Both the position numbers and the translations under genes were made by a program. A stretch of 64,000 nucleotides of DNA from Nocardioidaceae bacterium UBA4001 (GTDB lineage Bacteria; Actinomycetota; Actinomycetes; Propionibacteriales; Nocardioidaceae), in NCBI GenBank assembly GCA_002384855.1, contig DGBP01000008.1, forward strand, positions 1-64,000. The letters are read 5' to 3'. The notes below the pieces were generated by a model, which saw nothing but the letters and a program-made list of their open reading frames with translations, was not told the origin of the DNA and searched no databases. This document shows, piece by piece, positions 42,648 to 51,535 of this stretch (its first letter is position 1; each line of letters opens with the position of its first letter).

Positions 42648-44312
42648 TCAGCCCGAGACGACCGGGGCGTCGTGGCCGTCCCTGCCGTGGGTGCTCGCCA
42701 TGTCGGCGTCGCCGTTGACGTGGTCGACGACCCGCTCCGCGAACGCGTGCTCGCGCCGCCGGGTCAGCTGGCGGTGGTCGGCCATCAGCGCGCGCGCGGT
42801 GGACCACACCATCAGCACCATGACGACGCTGAACGGCAGCGCCACGAGGATCGCCATCGTCTGCAGCGCGGCGAGGCCGCCCGCGACGAGCAGCACCGCG
42901 GCGATGACGCCCTGGAGCCCGGCCCAGAAGGCGCGGCTCCACACCGGCGGGTTCGGGTCACCGCCCGACGCGATCATGTCGACCACGTAGGAGCCCGAGT
43001 CCGAGCTCGTTACGAAGAAGATCACGATCAGAACGATCGCCAGGACACTCAGCAGGGCTCCCCCGGGCAGCCCCTCGAGGAGCTGGAAGAGGGCGGTGTC
43101 GGTGCTGACCGCGCCCTCGCCGTCGACGAGGCCGCCCTGGCCGAACATCTCGCGCCACAGCGCCGAGCCACCCATGATCGCGAACCACAGGAAGGTCAGC
43201 AGGCTCGGGACGAGCAGCACGCCGGTGATGAACTCGCGCACCGTGCGGCCCCGGGAGATGCGGGCGATGAACACGCCGACGAACGGCGCCCAGCTCATCC
43301 ACCAGCCCCAGTAGTAGGTGGTCCAGCCGGACAGCCAGGCCTGACCCTCCTCGCCGCGGAAGCTGAACGTGTTGAACGACAGGCGCAGGAAGTTCTGCAG
43401 GTAGGACCCGACCTGCTGCACGAAGTCGCTGAGCAGGAACACGGTCGGGCCGAGCAGGAGCACGGCGAGCATCAGGACGCCGGCCAGCCCCATGTTGATG
43501 TTGGACAGCCAGCGGATGCCCTTGTCGATGCCGGTGACCACCGAGATCATCGCGAGCAGGCTGATCCCGATGACGAGCGCGACCAGGATCGTGTTGGTGG
43601 CCTCGCCGATGACGCCGAGGTGGGACAGGCCGGCGCCGATCTGCGTGACCCCGAAGCCGAGGGAGGTCGCCACGCCGATGAGCGTGCCGACGACCGCGAT
43701 CACGTCGATGAGGTCACCCCAGAAGCCGGTGACCCGCTTGCCGAGCAGCGGCTCGAGCGCCCAGCGGATGGAGACCGGACGGCCCTTGCGGTGCACGGCA
43801 TAGGCGATCGCCAGACCGACGACCACGTAGATCGCCCAGGCGTGCAGGCCCCAGTGCAGGTACGTGACGTCCATCGCGTTGCGCGCGACCGTCGCCTGGT
43901 CCCCGCCCATGCCCGGGGGCGGCGCGGCGAAGTGGTTCAGTGGCTCGGCGACGCCCCAGAACACCAGGCCGATGCCCATGCCGGCAGCGAAGAGCATCGC
44001 GAACCAGGACTTCAGGCCGAACTCCGGCTCGGTGTCGTCCTTGCCGAGGCGGATCCTGCCCATCGGTGACAGCGCCATCCAGATGGCGAAGAACACGAAG
44101 CCGGTGACGATCAGGACGTACCACCAGCCCAGGCCGGTCACCACGCTGGTGTTGGCGGTGGTGAGCAGCTCGCCGAGGCGCCTGGGCATGATCGCACCGA
44201 GGGCGACCACGAGCAGGAGCACGGCTGCCGCCGGGACGAAGACCTTCGGCGAGCGGATGAGGCCGGTCCGTCGCGACGTCGCGGCCTCCTGAGGTGGATT
44301 CGATGTGGACAC
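42648..44312 (-). CDS. BCCT-family betaine/carnitine/choline transporter
   Basis: 554 residues, 12 helices. Family motifs are clear: GMGIGLVFWGVAEPLNHFA, LHWGLHAWAIYVVVGLAIAY, TYYWGWWMSWAPFVGVFIAR (aromatic substrate box) and FFVTSSDSGSYVVDMIASGG. It imports a trimethylammonium compatible solute with Na+ or H+. The short C-terminal tail is charged and may sense osmotic state. Start GTG at 44312 follows GAGG; longer starts exist. It lies alone at the left edge of the accessory block. Confidence 0.92.
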   Translation of the reverse strand: MSTSNPPQEAATSRRTGLIRSPKVFVPAAAVLLLVVALGAIMPRRLGELLTTANTSVVTGLGWWYVLIVTGFVFFAIWMALSPMGRIRLGKDDTEPEFGLKSWFAMLFAAGMGIGLVFWGVAEPLNHFAAPPPGMGGDQATVARNAMDVTYLHWGLHAWAIYVVVGLAIAYAVHRKGRPVSIRWALEPLLGKRVTGFWGDLIDVIAVVGTLIGVATSLGFGVTQIGAGLSHLGVIGEATNTILVALVIGISLLAMISVVTGIDKGIRWLSNINMGLAGVLMLAVLLLGPTVFLLSDFVQQVGSYLQNFLRLSFNTFSFRGEEGQAWLSGWTTYYWGWWMSWAPFVGVFIARISRGRTVREFITGVLLVPSLLTFLWFAIMGGSALWREMFGQGGLVDGEGAVSTDTALFQLLEGLPGGALLSVLAIVLIVIFFVTSSDSGSYVVDMIASGGDPNPPVWSRAFWAGLQGVIAAVLLVAGGLAALQTMAILVALPFSVVMVLMVWSTARALMADHRQLTRRREHAFAERVVDHVNGDADMASTHGRDGHDAPVVSG

Positions 44313-44427
44313 GAGTGTTCGATCCTCACGTTTGATCTCGGGGGGGTTCTGGACACTCCTACCCACGCTAGGCACATCTCGCACCTCGGACACCTCGCGC
44401 TGTGATGCGGCCCACTAGGTTTGCCGC

Positions 44428-45207
44428 ATGGCCCCGCCTGACGACCTCGGATCTGTGAGCGGGCTCGCACTGCCCGCCCCCGACGCGGTGCTGCGCTACA
44501 CCGCCCACGAGGACGGGCTGGTCGACGTACACCTCCCGTCCGGGTCCCCGGGGTCGGTGCCGCGGCTCGTCGTGCTCCTGCACGGCGGCTTCTGGCGCCA
44601 GGCCTTCGACCGTCGGCACACCCGGGCGGTGGCGGCGGCGCTCGCGGGAGAGGGCTACGTCGTGGCCACGCCGGAGTACCGCCGGGTCGGTGGCGGGGGC
44701 GGCTGGCCGATGACGGGGGACGACGTGGAGGCCGCGCTGACCGCCATGCCCGGTCTCCTCGACGGCCTCGGGGTCGGCACGCACGGAACCACCCTCCTCG
44801 GCCACTCCGCGGGCGGTCATCTGGCGCTGTGGGCGGCGAGCCTGCCGCGCGCCGTCGACCTGGGCGTTGACCTGGTCGTCGGCCTGGCGCCCGTCGGGCA
44901 GCTGCGTGCCGCCGCGCGCGACCGGGTCGGCGAGGGGGCCGTGCAGGCGTTGCTCGGCGGGGAGCCGGCGGAGGTGGCGGAGCGGTACGACGCCGCCGAC
45001 CCCGCCTTCCGGTTCCGCACCAGGCCGGGGTGCGACGTCCGGGTGGTCCACGGCACGCGCGACGACGTGGTACCCCCTGCCAACAGCCTCGAGCTGGCGG
45101 CCGAGCATCCCTTCGTCGAGCTGCGCCTGGTCGAGGGTGCGGACCACTTCGACCTGATGAACCCGACGTCGACGGCCTGGCCCGCGGTGCTGGATGCGCT
45201 GCGCTGA
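44428..45207 (+). CDS. Alpha/beta hydrolase, kynurenine-formamidase/BD-FAE-like
   Basis: 259 residues. Oxyanion motif LLHGGFWRQAFDRRHTRAV, nucleophile elbow LLGHSAGGHLALWAA, acid in HGTRDDVVPPANS and His in VEGADHFDLMNP complete the triad. The HGGFWR motif is characteristic of arylformamidase and small-ester hydrolases. It starts 21 bp before the fused monooxygenase gene on the same strand, so an aromatic or indole-derived substrate would fit the pair; that is inference. Confidence 0.82.
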   Translation: MAPPDDLGSVSGLALPAPDAVLRYTAHEDGLVDVHLPSGSPGSVPRLVVLLHGGFWRQAFDRRHTRAVAAALAGEGYVVATPEYRRVGGGGGWPMTGDDVEAALTAMPGLLDGLGVGTHGTTLLGHSAGGHLALWAASLPRAVDLGVDLVVGLAPVGQLRAAARDRVGEGAVQALLGGEPAEVAERYDAADPAFRFRTRPGCDVRVVHGTRDDVVPPANSLELAAEHPFVELRLVEGADHFDLMNPTSTAWPAVLDALR

Positions 45208-45228
45208 CCGGGTGAGAGGCTGGGCGGC

Positions 45229-46941
45229 ATGACTCCTCCCGCCATCGCGGTCGTCGGTGCCGGTCCCGCCGGGACGATGCTGGCGCTCGGCCTCCTGCAG
45301 GAGGGCCACTCGGTCACGCTCGTCTCGGGGCGGAGCGCCGAGGAGATCCGGTCCGGGCCGGTGATGTCGAGCCAGGTGACGTTCGAGTCCGCCCTCGAGG
45401 TGGAGACCGCGCTCGGTGTCTCGCGGCTGCTGCCGACGGCGCCGCCCCTGCGCCGGATGGAGTACGACGTCCGGCGGCTCGACGGGGCCGAGGCCGCGTT
45501 CACCGTGCGGCTCGGCCGACCCGCCCGCTCGGTCGACCTTCGACTGAAGATCCCCGCCCTGCTCGAGGAGATCGAACGGCTCGGCGGGAAGGTCGTGATC
45601 CGCAACGCCGGCGTCGACGACCTCGAGGACCTCGCGGCGACCCACGACCTCGTCGTCGTCTCGACGGGCCGGGGCGGGATGGCGGGGCTGTTCCCAGACG
45701 ACCCGGAGCGGTCGCCGTACTCCTCGCCGCAGCGGACGGTGGCACTGACCTACCTTCGAGGGGTGGCCCCGACCGACGGGCCCGCGCTGCGCTACCACGC
45801 GATCGAGGGCGTCGGCGAGTGCTTCACCTGCCCGGCGCTGGGGGCGTCGGGGCCGTGCGACATCTACGTCGTCGAGGGGGTGCCCGGAGGGCCGCTGGAC
45901 CGCTGGGACGACGTCGTCTCCGACGCAGACCACCTCGAGCGGCTGAAGCGGGCCCTCGCCGATCACTTCCCGTCCGAGGGCGCCCGGGTCGCCGGAGCCG
46001 ACCTCGCCGACGAGCACGCCGCCCTGCGCGGCAGCTTCACCCCCGTCGTCCGACGGCCCGTCGGCACGCTGCCGTCCGGGGCGCACGTCCTGGGCATGGC
46101 CGACGCCGTCGTCCTCAACGACCCGCTCACCAGCCAGGGGTCGAACACCGCGATCAAGTCCGCGTCGTTCTACCTCGAGGCGATCACCGCGCACGACGGC
46201 GAGCTCGACGCCGGCTGGATGCAGCGGACCTTCGACAACTTCTGGCGGGGCTGGGCGCGCTGGGCGACGGCCTGGACGAACGCGTGGCTCCAGCCGGCCG
46301 CCCCCCACCAGCAGCGCGTCGTCGCGGCGGCCGCCGAGCACTCCGGGGTGGCCGCCGAGATCGTGGCCGGCTTCGACGACCCGATGCGCTTCGTGCCGTG
46401 GTGGTTCGACGAGGTCGCTGCCGACACGTTCCTGCGCGAGCAGATGGCCGAGGAGACGGCTCGCTTCGACGTGCGCGACCTGCGCCGGGCCTTCGGCCAG
46501 TACGCCACCGGGGTCACCGTCGTCACCACCCGCGACGCCGCGGGTCGGCCGTGGGGGATGACCGCGAACTCGTTCACGTCGGTCTCGCTGAACCCCCCGC
46601 TGGTGCTCTGGGCGGCGGCGAAGAGCTCTCCGTCGCTGCCGGCGTTCGAGGGCGCCGACCGGTTCGCGGTGAACGTGCTCGCCTCGGACCAGCACCACCT
46701 GTCACGGCAGTTCGCGACCTCCGGTACGGAGAAGTTCGAGGGGGTCGACCTCACCGAGGGGCCGGCGCCGGTGCTCGAGGGCGTGGTCGCGCACTTCGTG
46801 TGCCGTCGTACCCGGACCGTCGACGCCGGCGACCACGTGGTGTTCCTCGGCGAGGTGGAGTCCTACGACGCCCCCGGCGGCGAGCCACTCGTCTTCCACG
46901 CCGGCGGCTACCGGCTCGCCACCAAGCACCCGGACGTCTGA
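45229..46941 (+). CDS. Self-sufficient styrene/indole-type monooxygenase: StyA-like oxygenase fused to flavin reductase
   Basis: 570 residues. Residues 1 to about 405 are a group E FAD monooxygenase (StyA-like): AIAVVGAGPAGTMLALGLLQ is the FAD Rossmann motif, with VVSTGRGGMAGLFPDD and NDPLTSQGSNTAIKSASFYL near the second flavin-contact region. Residues about 412-565 are a StyB-type flavin reductase (RRAFGQYATGVTVVTTRD, GMTANSFTSVSLNPPLVL, FHAGGYRLATKHPDV). The fusion matches the StyA2B architecture known from Rhodococcus opacus, able to take electrons from NADH and epoxidise styrene or oxidise indole. Substrate here is not known. The coupled hydrolase gene lies just upstream. Confidence 0.9.
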   Translation: MTPPAIAVVGAGPAGTMLALGLLQEGHSVTLVSGRSAEEIRSGPVMSSQVTFESALEVETALGVSRLLPTAPPLRRMEYDVRRLDGAEAAFTVRLGRPARSVDLRLKIPALLEEIERLGGKVVIRNAGVDDLEDLAATHDLVVVSTGRGGMAGLFPDDPERSPYSSPQRTVALTYLRGVAPTDGPALRYHAIEGVGECFTCPALGASGPCDIYVVEGVPGGPLDRWDDVVSDADHLERLKRALADHFPSEGARVAGADLADEHAALRGSFTPVVRRPVGTLPSGAHVLGMADAVVLNDPLTSQGSNTAIKSASFYLEAITAHDGELDAGWMQRTFDNFWRGWARWATAWTNAWLQPAAPHQQRVVAAAAEHSGVAAEIVAGFDDPMRFVPWWFDEVAADTFLREQMAEETARFDVRDLRRAFGQYATGVTVVTTRDAAGRPWGMTANSFTSVSLNPPLVLWAAAKSSPSLPAFEGADRFAVNVLASDQHHLSRQFATSGTEKFEGVDLTEGPAPVLEGVVAHFVCRRTRTVDAGDHVVFLGEVESYDAPGGEPLVFHAGGYRLATKHPDV

Positions 46942-46955
46942 TCGGCGTAGTCCGA

Positions 46956-47021
46956 CATGCACAACCCCGTCATCGAGGCCGGTGCGCGCTCGACGGCGGC
47001 TCGCCGCTCGGGTTGTGCATG
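46956..47021. terminator. Long inverted repeat between converging genes
   Basis: CATGCACAACCC (46956-46967) and GGGTTGTGCATG (47010-47021) are exact 12-bp inverted repeats. The 42-base middle contains its own CGGCG/CGCCG stem. It lies between the monooxygenase stop and the CoA-transferase stop and probably serves both as a terminator; it could also be a small mobile inverted-repeat element. Confidence 0.6.
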
Positions 47022-47040
47022 CCGGCGTACGACGGGCCGC

Positions 47041-47679
47041 TCAGCTCTGCGCGGGAACCAGCTCGGGCTCGGTCTTCTCCCGCACCTCGTCCTCGGTCAC
47101 CCCCGGAGCCAGCTCGACGAGCCTCAGCCCGTCGGGCGTCACGTCGATGACGGCGAGGTCGGTGATGATCCGCTGCACCATGCCCTTGCCCGTGTAGGGC
47201 AGCGAGCACTCCTTGACGATCTTGTACGACCCGTCCTTGGCGACGTGCTCCATCAGCACGATCACGCGCTTGGCGCCGTGGACGAGGTCCATCGCCCCGC
47301 CCATGCCCTTGACCATCTTCCCGGGGATCATCCAGTTCGCGATGTCACCGCCCTCGGACACCTGCATCGCGCCGAGGATCGCCGCGTCGATCTTGCCGCC
47401 GCGAATCATCCCGAACGACGTGGCGGAGTCGAAGAACGACGCCCCCCGCCGCAGGGTCACGGTCTCCTTGCCGGCGTTGATGAGGTCAGGGTCCTCCTCG
47501 CCCTCGACCGGGTAAGGGCCGACGCCGAGGATGCCGTTCTCCGACTGCAGCACCAGCTCGACGTCGTCGCCGACGTAGTTCGGCACCAGCGTCGGCAGGC
47601 CGATCCCGAGGTTCACGTAGGAGCCGTCGTGCAGCTCCGCGGCCGCCCGGGCAGCCATCTCCTCACGACTCCACGCCAT
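47041..47679 (-). CDS. scoB: 3-oxoacid CoA-transferase, subunit B
   Basis: 212 residues. The catalytic Glu lies in [15 protein letters not shown], and [14 protein letters not shown] is the CoA-transferase family I beta-subunit motif. With subunit A it moves CoA between succinyl-CoA or another donor and a 3-oxoacid such as acetoacetate or 3-oxoadipate. Donor and acceptor cannot be told from sequence alone. Its ATG is one base after the subunit A stop. Confidence 0.92.
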   Translation of the reverse strand: MAWSREEMAARAAAELHDGSYVNLGIGLPTLVPNYVGDDVELVLQSENGILGVGPYPVEGEEDPDLINAGKETVTLRRGASFFDSATSFGMIRGGKIDAAILGAMQVSEGGDIANWMIPGKMVKGMGGAMDLVHGAKRVIVLMEHVAKDGSYKIVKECSLPYTGKGMVQRIITDLAVIDVTPDGLRLVELAPGVTEDEVREKTEPELVPAQS

Positions 47680-47680
47680 C

Positions 47681-48484
47681 TCAGGACTCCTTCGTCTCGA
47701 CAGGCTCGACCGACGAGGCCGGGCGGACCGTCCGCTTCTCGATCTTCTTGTCCGCCGCCTGCTCGGGGGTGAGCGCCACGACCCGCTGGACGTAGACGCC
47801 CGGGGTGTGGATCTCCGCCGGGTCGAGGTCACCGGGCTCGACGAGCTCCTCCACCTCCGCGATCGTCACGCGCCCGCACATCGCGGCGAGGGGGTTGAAG
47901 TTCTGGGCGGACATGCGGAAGACGAGGTTGCCGTGCCGGTCGCCCTTCCAGGCCCGCACCAGGCCGAAGTCGGCGACGATCGCCTGCTCCAGCACGAACT
48001 CCTTCGGCCCTTCGGCGGTCTCGAACTCGCGCACCTCCTTGGCCGGTGAGGAGACGATCACGTTGCCCGCGTCGTCGTACCTCCACGGCAGCCCACCCTC
48101 GGCGACCTGCGTGCCCACCCCGGTCGCGGTGTAGAACGCCGGGATGCCCGAGCCGCCGGCGCGCATCCGCTCGGCGAGGGTGCCCTGTGGGGTCAGCTCC
48201 ACCTCGAGCTCGCCCTGGAGGTACTGACGCGCGAACTCCTTGTTCTCGCCCACGTAGGAGGAGATCATCCGCCTGATCCGCTTGGCGAACAGCAGCCGTC
48301 CCAGACCCCACTCGTCGACGCCGCAGTTGTTCGAGATCGCCTCGAGCTCGTCGGCACCCTGCTCCAGCAGCGCATCGATCAGCACCGACGGGATCCCGCA
48401 CAGCCCGAAGCCACCCACGGCCAGCGACGAGCCGCTGCCGATGTCGGCAACCGCCTCCGCCGCACTCGCGACGACCTTGTCCAC
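47681..48484 (-). CDS. scoA: 3-oxoacid CoA-transferase, subunit A
   Basis: 267 residues. The CoA-binding motif [20 protein letters not shown] and the region [20 protein letters not shown] are typical of the alpha subunit. The last residues ([11 protein letters not shown]) come from a copy of the dispersed palindrome at 47694-47712, so the natural C-terminus has been extended by about ten residues. GTG start with GGGAGGA seven bases upstream. Operon with scoB. It may process ring-cleavage products if the neighbouring monooxygenase feeds an aromatic pathway. Confidence 0.92.
   Translation of the reverse strand: MDKVVASAAEAVADIGSGSSLAVGGFGLCGIPSVLIDALLEQGADELEAISNNCGVDEWGLGRLLFAKRIRRMISSYVGENKEFARQYLQGELEVELTPQGTLAERMRAGGSGIPAFYTATGVGTQVAEGGLPWRYDDAGNVIVSSPAKEVREFETAEGPKEFVLEQAIVADFGLVRAWKGDRHGNLVFRMSAQNFNPLAAMCGRVTIAEVEELVEPGDLDPAEIHTPGVYVQRVVALTPEQAADKKIEKRTVRPASSVEPVETKES
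47694..47712. repeat. Dispersed palindromic element, copy in the 3' end of scoA
   Basis: The plus strand reads GTCTCGACAGGCTCGACCG, the reverse complement of the topA copy (9724-9742) with one base changed. It encodes SVEPVET in the scoA frame. Confidence 0.8.
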
Positions 48485-48640
48485 GACGTTCCTCCCTCGA
48501 GCGGTCCCCCGCCCGCCGGGGTACGGCGGGCGGCCATCGCCTGTGATCCTAACCACGCCGGACGCCGTCGAGGATGTGGGTCTCCCACACATCCGGGCAG
48601 CTCGCCCCCGGTCCCGCCACGCGCCGCGTAGGCTCCCACC

Positions 48641-49648
48641 GTGGCATCGACATCGGCGAAGCAGACCGGCTGGGACGACGTGGTCGTCCACGTCGTCACC
48701 GGCAAGGGTGGCACCGGCAAGACCACCGCTGCGGCGAGCCTGGCCCTGGCGCTGGCCTCTCGCGGCAAGACCGTGCTCCTGTGCGAGGTCGAGGGACGGC
48801 AGGGCATCGCCCAGCTCTTCGACGTGCCCCCGCTGCCCTACGAGGAGACGCTGGTCGCGAGCGGCCCCGACGACGGTGGAGACCTGTACGCGCTCGCCAT
48901 CGACCCGGAGTCGGCGCTGCTGGAGTACCTCGCCATGTACTACCGCCTCGGCCGCGCCGGGAAGGCCCTCGACAGGTTCGGGGTGATCGACTTCGCCACC
49001 ACGATCGCGCCGGGGGTGCGCGACGTCCTGCTCACCGGCAAGGTCTACGAGGCCGTCTACCGCAACAAGCGGGGCAAGAACGACCGTGTGTACGACGCCG
49101 TGGTGCTCGACGCCCCGCCGACCGGTCGGATCGCGCAGTTCCTCAACGTAAACAGCGAGCTCGCGGGTCTCGCGAAGGTCGGGCCGATCCGGACCCAGGC
49201 CGACTCGATCATGACCCTGCTGCGCTCCCCGAAGACAGCGGTGCACATCACCACCCTGCTCGAGGACATGCCGGTCCAGGAGGCCGCCGACGCGATCGAC
49301 GAGCTGCACGACATCGACCTGCGCGTCGGCGCGGTGATGGTGAACATGGCTCGCCGCAAGGAGCTCGACGAGGAGGCGCGCGAGCTCGCGATCAGCGGCG
49401 ACCTCCCCCGCGCGCAGATCGAGAAGGACCTCGCCCGCGTCGACATCGAGGCGACCACCGAGCTGGTCGACGGTCTGCTCGCCGAGGCACAGGAGCACGC
49501 CGAGCGCCGGGCGCTCGAGGACGAGCAGCGGGAGCGCATCGCGGCGCTCGGCGTCCCGTCGTACGAGCTGCCCCGGCTGGCCGACGGCGTGGACCTGGGC
49601 GGGTTGTACGAGCTCGCCGCGCACCTGTGCGAGCAGGGGATGGCATGA
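48641..49648 (+). CDS. ArsA/Get3-like ATPase, first of a pair
   Basis: 335 residues. Deviant Walker A VTGKGGTGKTTAAASLALAL with both signature lysines, switch region CEVEGRQGIAQLF and VVLDAPPTGRIAQFLNV. It is equivalent to Rv3679. In mycobacteria the Rv3679-Rv3680 pair forms a heterodimeric Get3-like ATPase rather than an arsenite pump; no arsenic genes are present here either. GTG start. The second subunit follows after 19 bp. Confidence 0.92.
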   Translation: MASTSAKQTGWDDVVVHVVTGKGGTGKTTAAASLALALASRGKTVLLCEVEGRQGIAQLFDVPPLPYEETLVASGPDDGGDLYALAIDPESALLEYLAMYYRLGRAGKALDRFGVIDFATTIAPGVRDVLLTGKVYEAVYRNKRGKNDRVYDAVVLDAPPTGRIAQFLNVNSELAGLAKVGPIRTQADSIMTLLRSPKTAVHITTLLEDMPVQEAADAIDELHDIDLRVGAVMVNMARRKELDEEARELAISGDLPRAQIEKDLARVDIEATTELVDGLLAEAQEHAERRALEDEQRERIAALGVPSYELPRLADGVDLGGLYELAAHLCEQGMA

Positions 49649-49667
49649 GCGAGAGGCGGGAGGACCG

Positions 49668-50849
49668 ATGAGCACGCGAGGTAGGACCACCCGTCGCGTC
49701 GGCCCGTTGGCGGGCATGCCCGAGGCGTCGCCCCGGCTCGACGTCGACGCCCTGCTCGACGATCCGGAGACGCGCATCATCGTGTGCACGGGCTCGGGCG
49801 GGGTCGGCAAGACCACCACGTCCGCCGCGCTCGCCCTCCGGGCCGCCGAGCGGGGGCGCAAGGTCGTGGTGCTCACCATCGACCCGGCCCGCAGGCTGGC
49901 GCAGTCGATGGGCATCGAGACGCTCGACAACACGCCTCGACCGGTCCCGGAGGTGTCCGGGAGCGGCACGCTCGACGCGATGATGCTCGACATGAAGCGG
50001 ACCTTCGACGAGGTCGTGGAGAGCCAGGCCAGCCCGGAGAAGGCGGCGCAGATCCTGGCGAACCCCTTCTACCAGGTGCTGTCGAGCTCCTTCGCCGGCA
50101 CGCAGGAGTACATGGCCATGGAGAAGCTCGGCCAGCTCCACAAGGATGCGGCGCGCACCGACCGCTGGGACCTGATCGTGGTCGACACCCCGCCGTCACG
50201 GTCGGCCCTCGACTTCCTCGACGCCCCCGAGCGGCTCTCGAGCTTCCTCGACGGTCGGTTCATCCGGATCCTGCTCGCTCCGGCGCGGGGGCCGGCCCGG
50301 TTCATGACGGCCGGCCTGTCAGTGGTGACCAACGCGCTGACCAAGGTGCTCGGCGCCCAGATCCTCCAGGACATGCAGACCTTCGTCGCGGCGCTCGACA
50401 CGATGTTCGGTGGCTTCCGCGCGCGGGCGCAGCAGACCTTCGCCCTGCTGCAGCAGCCGGGTACGGCGTTCGTGGTGGTCGCTGCACCGGAGGCCGACGC
50501 GTTGCGCGAGGCGGCCTTCTTCGTGGAGAGGCTTGCCGGGGAGCAGATGCCGCTGGCCGGGCTCGTCGTGAACCGTGCGAGCCGCCTCCTTCACGAGGGA
50601 CTGTCGGGAGAGCAGGCGCTCGCGGCCGCGGAGCGACTCGAGTCCACCGGCGACGACTCCACGGCGGTCACCTCGGGATTGCTGCGGCTACACGCCGACC
50701 GCACCCGGATCGTGGCGCGCGAGCACCACCTGCGGCAGCGTTTCGCCGCCGCCCACCCGCACGTGCCGACCGCCGTCATGCCGGCCCTGTCGACCGACGT
50801 TCACGACCTCGACGGGCTGCGCGAGGTCGGCGAGCTGATCGCCGGCTAG
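49668..50849 (+). CDS. ArsA/Get3-like ATPase, second of a pair
   Basis: 393 residues. Walker A is VCTGSGGVGKTTTSAALALR (Ser replaces the first signature Lys), switch II LIVVDTPPSRSALDFLDAP, and a hydrophobic middle segment RFMTAGLSVVTNALTKVLGA may form the client-binding groove. It is equivalent to Rv3680. It likely heterodimerises with the preceding protein. Ribosome site GGGAGGA precedes the ATG. The whiB gene converges 25 bp downstream. Confidence 0.92.
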   Translation: MSTRGRTTRRVGPLAGMPEASPRLDVDALLDDPETRIIVCTGSGGVGKTTTSAALALRAAERGRKVVVLTIDPARRLAQSMGIETLDNTPRPVPEVSGSGTLDAMMLDMKRTFDEVVESQASPEKAAQILANPFYQVLSSSFAGTQEYMAMEKLGQLHKDAARTDRWDLIVVDTPPSRSALDFLDAPERLSSFLDGRFIRILLAPARGPARFMTAGLSVVTNALTKVLGAQILQDMQTFVAALDTMFGGFRARAQQTFALLQQPGTAFVVVAAPEADALREAAFFVERLAGEQMPLAGLVVNRASRLLHEGLSGEQALAAAERLESTGDDSTAVTSGLLRLHADRTRIVAREHHLRQRFAAAHPHVPTAVMPALSTDVHDLDGLREVGELIAG

Positions 50850-50874
50850 CCCCACGCCCAGCCGGTGACGCGGC

Positions 50875-51180
50875 TCAGGCCGTGACGGCGATGCCGCGCG
50901 TGGCGGCCACGTGGTCCGCCTGCGCGGTCTCCAGCAGGAGGCGCCACGACGTCACGTTGGGGCGCTTGCGCAGGAGGGCCCGGCGCTCACGCTCGGTCAT
51001 GCCACCCCACACGCCCCACTCGATCTGGTTGTCGAGCGCCTCGGCGAGGCACTCGGTGCGCACGGGACAGCCCGCGCACAGCTGCTTGGCCCGGTTCTGT
51101 GCGGCACCCCGCACGAACAGCTCGTCCGGGCGGGTCTGGTTGCACAGAGCCTTGGTGGCCCAGTCCTCGTTCCAAGTCAT
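50875..51180 (-). CDS. wblA: WhiB-family iron-sulfur regulator, WblA/WhiB4 type
   Basis: 101 residues. Four Cys at 13, 35, 38 and 44 (ALCNQT and LCAGCPVRTEC) bind a 4Fe-4S cluster; GVWGG near residue 57 and the basic RKRP tail bind sigma factor and DNA. Placement between the ArsA pair and a PonA2-type PBP identifies it as the WblA/WhiB4 orthologue, a redox-sensitive regulator of development and oxidative stress. GGAGGGG precedes the ATG. The leader holds a CGTCCG/CGGACG hairpin (51206-51226) and an unusually AT-rich patch. Confidence 0.95.
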   Translation of the reverse strand: MTWNEDWATKALCNQTRPDELFVRGAAQNRAKQLCAGCPVRTECLAEALDNQIEWGVWGGMTERERRALLRKRPNVTSWRLLLETAQADHVAATRGIAVTA

Positions 51181-51535
51181 ATCGCGTTCCCCTCCGAGAA
51201 AGGCCCGTCCGCTTCCCCGACGGACGACGAGTCAACCCCTCGACAAAAAGTTAAGAAGATAAAGGCTTCGCGAAACAGACACAGAGGGAGCAACTTCGCA
51301 TAGTCCGATATAACTACTCGCCCGGACCGGAGGGCCCGATCCACGTGAACCGCGCAGAACGACCGGGACCGATGCGAGCCTAGGTGTCCGGGCATCCGAG
51401 GGCAGTAGTCCTGGAGTAGCCCCTTCGGGCCATTTCTGTGGACTCGGCGGCGACACGCCGTACCGAAAACGCTTGGTCGGAGGGGGTGGTTGAGGTAACA
51501 GGGACCCCCGACCTCGGTCCCGTACGCTATGAGGC
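51181..51535. promoter_or_regulatory. Divergent regulatory region, wblA / PBP
   Basis: 355 bp without a credible gene. It contains a 6-bp stem in the wblA leader (51206-51211 with 51221-51226), an AT-rich stretch at 51242-51268 (ACAAAAAGTTAAGAAGATAA core) unlike anything nearby, and ATATAACTAC at 51307-51317. Promoters for both genes must be here; I cannot name -35/-10 elements with confidence. Confidence 0.55.

Noticed and set aside
48641..50849. ArsA pair taken as an arsenite-resistance operon
   Set aside because: No arsB, arsR or arsC nearby, and synteny matches the mycobacterial Get3-like pair.
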